Positions 5,000-9,408 of a DNA stretch of 9,408 nucleotides are shown piece after piece; position 1 is the stretch's first letter, and each line of letters opens with the position of its first letter. The stretch covers positions 1 to 9,408 of the forward strand of contig JAAZOC010000088.1 of NCBI GenBank assembly GCA_012797935.1, in the 5' to 3' direction. The position numbers and the translations under genes are program-made. Source of the DNA: Candidatus Microgenomates bacterium. GTDB taxonomy: Bacteria > Patescibacteriota > Dojkabacteria > SC72. The notes beneath the pieces were generated by a model that was not told where the DNA came from, searched no databases, and was given only the letters and a program-made list of their open reading frames with translations.

Positions 5000-6497
5000 A
5001 TATCTTGTCTATATTTAAGAATCCTGATCCTTTCTGAAGTCTACTATCTGTGGTTGCATATATAGTTAAAAGCTTCTCACCCTTCTTTACTTTTTCTCCA
5101 GGCATCTTGTTAATATATATACCAGCTTCTTTTATCTTTGGATTTCCCAAGGCTCTAGCTATATTTACTAATTCAATATTGTTAATCATCTTAACCTCTC
5201 CATCTCTATCTGAAAGAAGATCTTTTTGTAATTCTGCACCTACAATCTCAGAAGAGTCTATTCTCTTTACTGCTCCTTGAGCTTCTGCAATAGTCCAGAA
5301 CTTCTCTAAAGCTCTTCCTGTTTCAAGTATCTCTCGTGCAAATTTCTTACCCTGCCCCTTCTCTGAGACATCTGTCATCTCAAACAGCTTACCAGCCATT
5401 GTAAGTACAATATCTTCCAGTTCAGTACACCTATCTTCTTTTTGCTCAAGTATCTTCAAAGACTCTCTTATCTCCATATTAGGTCCTACACTTCTACCAT
5501 CTGGCTTGTTAATATTCCTTTTTATCGTTTCACACTTAATCCCAAATTTGGCAAAAAGTTTCTTAAATTCTTTGTCTAACATAACTACATCTTCTGGTCT
5601 TTCAATTTTAGAACCTTTTCCATATGGCAAATCAATGAGTATATGACTAATGCCCATAGATACTTTTTTAGCAACAATACTTACTAAAACTTTTTGGAAT
5701 TCTTGTATACGAAGTGATCTCTCAACATTAATAATTACATCATCTGCAGGAGAAAGTTGTAATGAGCCACCCCAGAACATACAACCTCCTGTCTGTCTTA
5801 CAACTTCTAAAACTTTTTCTTTAGAAAGAGCTACTGGCATAACTACTTCTAGGATATCGGAGGTACCTGCAGGAGAAGTAATAGCTCTAGTTGACGTATT
5901 TGGGACAATAAGACCACCTTCTACAAGTATTGGAACAAGTGTTGGAGTAATTGCTTTACCAGCTACACCACCAATTGAATGTTTATCTGCAACAAGTTCT
6001 CCATTTCCACGAATACCTTTGAAAGAAAGGATATCACCTGACTCTGCCATACCTTTTGTCATCCAGTATATTTCATCATCATTAAAACCTGGATTAAAGA
6101 ATGTAGAGATAAAGAAGGCAATTTCTGTCTCCCTAAGTTTTCTACTTCCAATATCTTCCATAATTAAATGAAGTTCTTCTTCTGAAAGAGATTTACCTAA
6201 GAGTTTTTTGCTAATTGCATCTAAAGACTTACTAGGTTCAGGAATGTCTACAAAAACAGACCCCCCATTATCTATGTCATACTGTTTCCATATTTCCTCA
6301 AAGAGACCTATTTCGCCCTCTAGGACTTTAGAATCTGTTTCCATAACATCAGCATAAAGTTCGATCTCACCAAACCCTATCAATATTACCTCTCCTTCTC
6401 TAACACCTAACCTCTCAGCATCTTTTCTATTCAAAATCACATTGAAATCATTATCTTCTCCTAGGTCTAAATTTTTGCTTCTTAAGTAGAATGACAT
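4986..6497 (-). CDS. deoA: AMP phosphorylase
   Basis: Catalyses phosphorolysis of AMP (and other NMPs) to a free base and ribose 1,5-bisphosphate, the first step of the AMP salvage route known from Thermococcus and found in many CPR bacteria. The 503-residue length matches that enzyme; ordinary thymidine phosphorylases are nearer 440. An extra N-terminal domain (about 1-85) precedes the thymidine/pyrimidine phosphorylase fold. The signature KHSIGGVAGKAITP starts at 172, followed by STRAITSPAGTSDILE at 202-217 and GGCMFWGGSLQLSPADD at 237-253, all typical of the family. The C-terminal domain (about 415-503) includes the GEKVKKGEKLLTIYA stretch typical of this fold. It is the last gene of the operon, 12 nt after the isomerase that uses its product. 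No Shine-Dalgarno. The deoA symbol is the one used for this family by homology; the activity differs from thymidine phosphorylase. Confidence 0.92.
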   Translation of the reverse strand: MSFYLRSKNLDLGEDNDFNVILNRKDAERLGVREGEVILIGFGEIELYADVMETDSKVLEGEIGLFEEIWKQYDIDNGGSVFVDIPEPSKSLDAISKKLLGKSLSEEELHLIMEDIGSRKLRETEIAFFISTFFNPGFNDDEIYWMTKGMAESGDILSFKGIRGNGELVADKHSIGGVAGKAITPTLVPILVEGGLIVPNTSTRAITSPAGTSDILEVVMPVALSKEKVLEVVRQTGGCMFWGGSLQLSPADDVIINVERSLRIQEFQKVLVSIVAKKVSMGISHILIDLPYGKGSKIERPEDVVMLDKEFKKLFAKFGIKCETIKRNINKPDGRSVGPNMEIRESLKILEQKEDRCTELEDIVLTMAGKLFEMTDVSEKGQGKKFAREILETGRALEKFWTIAEAQGAVKRIDSSEIVGAELQKDLLSDRDGEVKMINNIELVNIARALGNPKIKEAGIYINKMPGEKVKKGEKLLTIYATTDSRLQKGSGFLNIDKIFKFS

Positions 6498-6509
6498 ATT
6501 TTGTATTTA

Positions 6510-7454
6510 TTATATTTTATTTACTATCCATGGATATTTTGATTTAACTGTATCAACAATATCTTTTGGTTCAATGATACCAAGCTCTGTAATATATCCA
6601 GTTATTAATTCTCTATCAATCACTTCAAAAGCAGGATTGTATATATCTAAACCTTGAGGAGCATCTGGCCAAAGTTCTTTACTCTCTCTTACTTCTATTT
6701 TGTTATTTGCTATTGTACTTTGAATATCTAATTTCAAAGATGGAGTTACTACATACAAAGGTTTTTTAGCAAAGTATGAGGCCATACCTATTCCCCAACT
6801 GCCAATTTTGTTTACTGCACTTCCATCTCCAAGAATTTCATCACAACCAATTAAGATAGCTTCTACAGGAACATTTCCTCTTCCAATTATGAATGATTCC
6901 GCACTACTATCTGCAATCATTGTTGTTTTTATTCCTGCTGCAAGTAAGTTCTTTGCTGTTGTTCTACCTTGAAATAATGGCCTAGTTTCAGTACACACTA
7001 CTTCAAAACTATCTTTACCTTGAGCAATACTTTTAATCAAAGAAACTACTGTCGAAGAGTGGCAATGTGTGAATATTTTGTTGTAAATTCCAAGAGTATT
7101 TTTACCATTATTTGTAAGTTCGTATTTTGAAGAATTAATAATTTCTAAATAATCATCACAGAGTTCAGTAAGAACCCGTTTCATACTGCTTACTTCTGGT
7201 AAATCATGGAATTGATTTTTAAAAGATAATTTTACAAATGTTACACCATTTGTAGCCAATGGTTCATTCTCTCTTGCTCTAGAAAGCTTCTCTCCTACCT
7301 CTATAAACTCATCAAAGAACTTTTCGCTATTAGTTTCAGTAGTCAATTGAAGATACATTTTCATACCTTCGAAGGTTGCAATGCATACATTAGTAGCTCC
7401 TTGTATGTTCAAATCTTGTATTCCTTTGTATATCTCTTCTATTTGTTTAAACAT
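6510..7454 (-). CDS. ribose-1,5-bisphosphate isomerase
   Basis: Converts ribose 1,5-bisphosphate to ribulose 1,5-bisphosphate, the RuBisCO substrate. It belongs to the eIF2B-alpha/MtnA-like family (often labelled e2b2). The protein has 314 residues, a usual length. An N-terminal helical part leads to the Rossmann-like domain: THCHSS with the likely catalytic C131, CTETRPLFQGRTTA, GCDEILGDGSAVNKIGSWG with the likely catalytic D205, and PLYVVTPSLKLD. C131 and D205 match the Cys and Asp of the Thermococcus enzyme in motif and approximate position. MtnA (methylthioribose-1-phosphate isomerase) and eIF2B subunits share the fold, but the adjacent AMP phosphorylase makes the bisphosphate isomerase the best call. 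ATG start 6 nt after the upstream stop; no clear Shine-Dalgarno. Confidence 0.92.
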   Translation of the reverse strand: MFKQIEEIYKGIQDLNIQGATNVCIATFEGMKMYLQLTTETNSEKFFDEFIEVGEKLSRARENEPLATNGVTFVKLSFKNQFHDLPEVSSMKRVLTELCDDYLEIINSSKYELTNNGKNTLGIYNKIFTHCHSSTVVSLIKSIAQGKDSFEVVCTETRPLFQGRTTAKNLLAAGIKTTMIADSSAESFIIGRGNVPVEAILIGCDEILGDGSAVNKIGSWGIGMASYFAKKPLYVVTPSLKLDIQSTIANNKIEVRESKELWPDAPQGLDIYNPAFEVIDRELITGYITELGIIEPKDIVDTVKSKYPWIVNKI

Positions 7455-7460
7455 TATCTT

Positions 7461-8855
7461 TTAATCTAATTTAACTATCTCTTCTTGTTCTGGCATATAT
7501 ATCTCATTATTTATCTCTGTTGCTAAATTAGCTGCAAATTCATTCATAATATCGTCATCTCCATGCACTAAGAATATTTTCTTAGGCGTATGACCAAAAC
7601 TTCTTAACCAATACCTCAGATCTCTTTCATCACCATGGCCTGAGAATCCTCCAAGAGTATGTACCTTGGCTTTGTTCTCATATTCACTTCCCATTATTTT
7701 TAATATCTTTTCACCATCAACTATTCTTCTTCCTAAAGTTCCATGTACTTGGTAACCAACAATAACTACATGAGTTGATGGATCTTCAATATTGTTTTTA
7801 AGGTGATGAAGTATTCTTCCCCCAGTGCACCTTCCACTACCAGCTATAATTCCAACACCTTTTTTCCCTGCTAATCTTTTTGATTCCTCAGAACTCTCTA
7901 CTTTGTGCAATTCTCTAAAATCAAATGGGTCATCACCTTTTTTAAGAAGTCTTTTAGCATCTTCATCATAGTAATCTGGATACTGCCTAAATATTTCTGT
8001 AGCTTTTGATGCCATTGGGCTATCAAGATACACTGGCATACTAGGAACTAATCTATTTTCTAGGAAAAGATTAATCTCGTACAAAATTTCTTGTGTTCTT
8101 TCAATCGCAAAAGAAGGTATCAATACATTTCCACCTTCCTTCTGAGCTGCTTGTAATATACCTAGTAGTTCTAATACTGTTTCGCTCCTCTCTTTGTGAA
8201 TCCTATTACCATATGTAGACTCACAGACTACATAGTCTGCTTCTCTAATCAAATCAGGATCACATACAATTCTAGCTCCTGGTTGTCCTAAATCGCCAGA
8301 GAATACAAATTTCCTTGTTCTTCCAGAATCAACTTTCAGCCATATCTCAAAAATTGCAGAACCCAATATATGCCCTGCATCTCTCATTCTAAATTCACAT
8401 ACATCAGTAACATTTACAGAATTACTGTAAGGATATACTTCAAAATATCTCATTGCTTCCTCAACATCTTGTTCAGTAAACAATGGTTTTCTTTCAGTAC
8501 TTCCATCATTTCTTGGATTTGCAATCCATCTTTTAGCTTCTTCTTCCTGAAGGTTTGCAGAATCTAGAAGAATTATTCTTGCAAGATCTCTTGTTGGTTG
8601 AGTACAGATTATTCTTCCCCTAAAACCTTGCTTAACAAGAAGAGGAATTCTACCAGTATGATCAAAATGTGCATGTGTCAAAAATACAAAATCTATATCA
8701 GCAGGATTAAAAGGAAACGGTTTAAAATTATTTTCTTCTAATTCATCATCTCCTTGAAAGGCTCCACAATCTACAAGAAATTTAATATTTTCTGTTTCTA
8801 CATAGAAGCAAGAACCTGTAACTGTTTTCGCCGCTCCTAGAAATTGTATATTCAT
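7461..8855 (-). CDS. beta-CASP metallo-beta-lactamase RNase-like protein
   Basis: A predicted zinc-dependent ribonuclease of the CPSF73/Ysh1-like beta-CASP group, probably cytosolic and acting in RNA processing or decay. The 464 residues are usual for the short bacterial/archaeal form without KH domains. Metal ligands are all visible: HAHFDH (H61, H63, D65, H66), H162 in DAGHILGSA, D188 in FSGDLG. The beta-CASP insert carries motif A (E212 in CESTYGNR), then SGRCTGGRILHH, motif B (H407 in FSGHGDE) and motif C (H431 in LVHGDDD). Nothing essential is missing. First gene of the operon with the two AMP-pathway genes; the functional link is unclear, although degrading RNA would supply nucleoside monophosphates. 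ATG start, no Shine-Dalgarno. Whether it is an endo- or exonuclease cannot be read from sequence. Confidence 0.9.
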   Translation of the reverse strand: MNIQFLGAAKTVTGSCFYVETENIKFLVDCGAFQGDDELEENNFKPFPFNPADIDFVFLTHAHFDHTGRIPLLVKQGFRGRIICTQPTRDLARIILLDSANLQEEEAKRWIANPRNDGSTERKPLFTEQDVEEAMRYFEVYPYSNSVNVTDVCEFRMRDAGHILGSAIFEIWLKVDSGRTRKFVFSGDLGQPGARIVCDPDLIREADYVVCESTYGNRIHKERSETVLELLGILQAAQKEGGNVLIPSFAIERTQEILYEINLFLENRLVPSMPVYLDSPMASKATEIFRQYPDYYDEDAKRLLKKGDDPFDFRELHKVESSEESKRLAGKKGVGIIAGSGRCTGGRILHHLKNNIEDPSTHVVIVGYQVHGTLGRRIVDGEKILKIMGSEYENKAKVHTLGGFSGHGDERDLRYWLRSFGHTPKKIFLVHGDDDIMNEFAANLATEINNEIYMPEQEEIVKLD

Positions 8856-8883
8856 TTAGGCAGTAGATTTAAATAATATGTAT

Positions 8884-8913
8884 ATGATATGACAAATACC
8901 ACTAGCAAGACAA
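8884..8913 (-). promoter_or_regulatory. possible promoter of the RNase/AMP-salvage operon
   Basis: On the minus strand TTGTCT (8908-8913) and TATCAT (8884-8889) are 18 bp apart in the 60-bp gap before the operon. TGGTAT with TATTAT at 17 bp is an alternative. The AT-rich gap makes chance matches easy, and the upstream CCA gene could also read through. Confidence 0.3.
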
Positions 8914-8915
8914 CC

Positions 8916-9408
8916 CTATGGTAACTTTGCTATGTATTTAGCTTTTTCAAGTAATTTCTCTTTGGAATTAAGTAATGGATCCTCAACTACCAAATCTAGT
9001 AATTCTTTAAGAATCAAACCTACAAAAGGACCTTTCTGTACACCAAGTTCAACAATATCATCACCAGTAACTTTAAGATCAGTTACTTTCAATGCCATAT
9101 CTTGCATCCTTATCTGAGATATTCTGTTTTGAAGCAGTGTTATTTCTTCTGGTTTAAATGCAGTAGAAGGATTAGATTGAGCATCTGCCATCCTTAATTT
9201 AAATAGATCTTCAATATTTTCATCCCCTACCCTCTGTATGAATCTTCTAACTGCGGCATCTGTCCATTCGTGCATTTCAACATTTTCCTTCTCTTCTTCT
9301 GTCATCTCCTCTTTAATATGAGGATAGTAGAACATATGATTTTTCACCAATGTTTTTACTCTAGAGATTTCAGATTGAGGAAATTTCATCCTTTTCATAA
9401 TTTCTTCA
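8916..9408 (-). CDS. cca: CCA-adding tRNA nucleotidyltransferase, C-terminal part (partial)
   Basis: Adds or repairs the 3' CCA end of tRNAs. Only the last 164 or so residues are present: the frame stays open to the window edge, with GAA GAA ATT upstream of the first ATG, so this is an internal stretch and not a start. The visible part corresponds to the region after the nucleotidyltransferase head: the end of the HD-like helical domain (LKFP-type motif, then LVKNHM), EWTDAAVRRFIQRVG, LFKLRMADAQ, and a tail KVTGDDIVELGVQKGPFVG, all typical of bacterial class II enzymes with an HD domain. The catalytic head lies outside the window. It precedes the RNase operon by 60 bp in the same direction and may belong to the same transcript. 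Confidence 0.88.
   Translation of the reverse strand, partial: EEIMKRMKFPQSEISRVKTLVKNHMFYYPHIKEEMTEEEKENVEMHEWTDAAVRRFIQRVGDENIEDLFKLRMADAQSNPSTAFKPEEITLLQNRISQIRMQDMALKVTDLKVTGDDIVELGVQKGPFVGLILKELLDLVVEDPLLNSKEKLLEKAKYIAKLP

Noticed and set aside
4986..7454. Archaeal origin of the window from the AMP pathway genes
   Set aside because: The YchF type and HD-containing class II CCA enzyme are bacterial, and the signal peptide and promoters look bacterial; CPR bacteria carry the same pathway.

Overview
The window is AT-rich and most likely comes from a bacterium of the Candidate Phyla Radiation (Patescibacteria). Two things point there. An AMP phosphorylase sits directly beside a ribose-1,5-bisphosphate isomerase, a pair otherwise typical of archaea with RuBisCO-linked AMP salvage. 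Around them are bacterial-type YchF and a bacterial-type, HD-containing CCA-adding enzyme. UGA works as a stop here. I cannot name the phylum or genus from sequence alone.

Positions 1-1950 hold an unusual array, transcribed leftward. It has three modules of about 610-640 bp, each built in the same order: a promoter (TTTACA, 17 bp, TAGAAT), an 11-13 nt inverted repeat near the predicted transcript start, a leader of about 50 nt, a gene for a protein of about 140 residues, the matching inverted repeat just after the stop, and a long hairpin. The non-coding parts are strongly conserved, nearly identical in modules 1 and 2. The three proteins are so diverged that only weak similarity can be followed. 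The array abuts the end of ychF and may continue past position 1.

Positions 1956-3062 hold ychF (leftward, possibly leaderless). Positions 3143-4999 hold a divergently transcribed gene for an exported, membrane-anchored transglutaminase-like protein. It converges on, and overlaps by 14 bp, the leftward operon that follows.

That operon reads from 8855 down to 4986: a beta-CASP metallo-beta-lactamase RNase-like protein, then ribose-1,5-bisphosphate isomerase, then AMP phosphorylase, with gaps of 6-12 nt. The last two convert AMP to ribulose-1,5-bisphosphate, which RuBisCO would use; no RuBisCO gene lies in the window. The right edge carries the C-terminal part of a CCA tRNA nucleotidyltransferase.

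The best candidate for something undescribed is the module array. Its genes have clear Shine-Dalgarno sequences, while none of the surrounding housekeeping genes do, and sampled stretches are richer in GC. This suggests a foreign or specialised origin.
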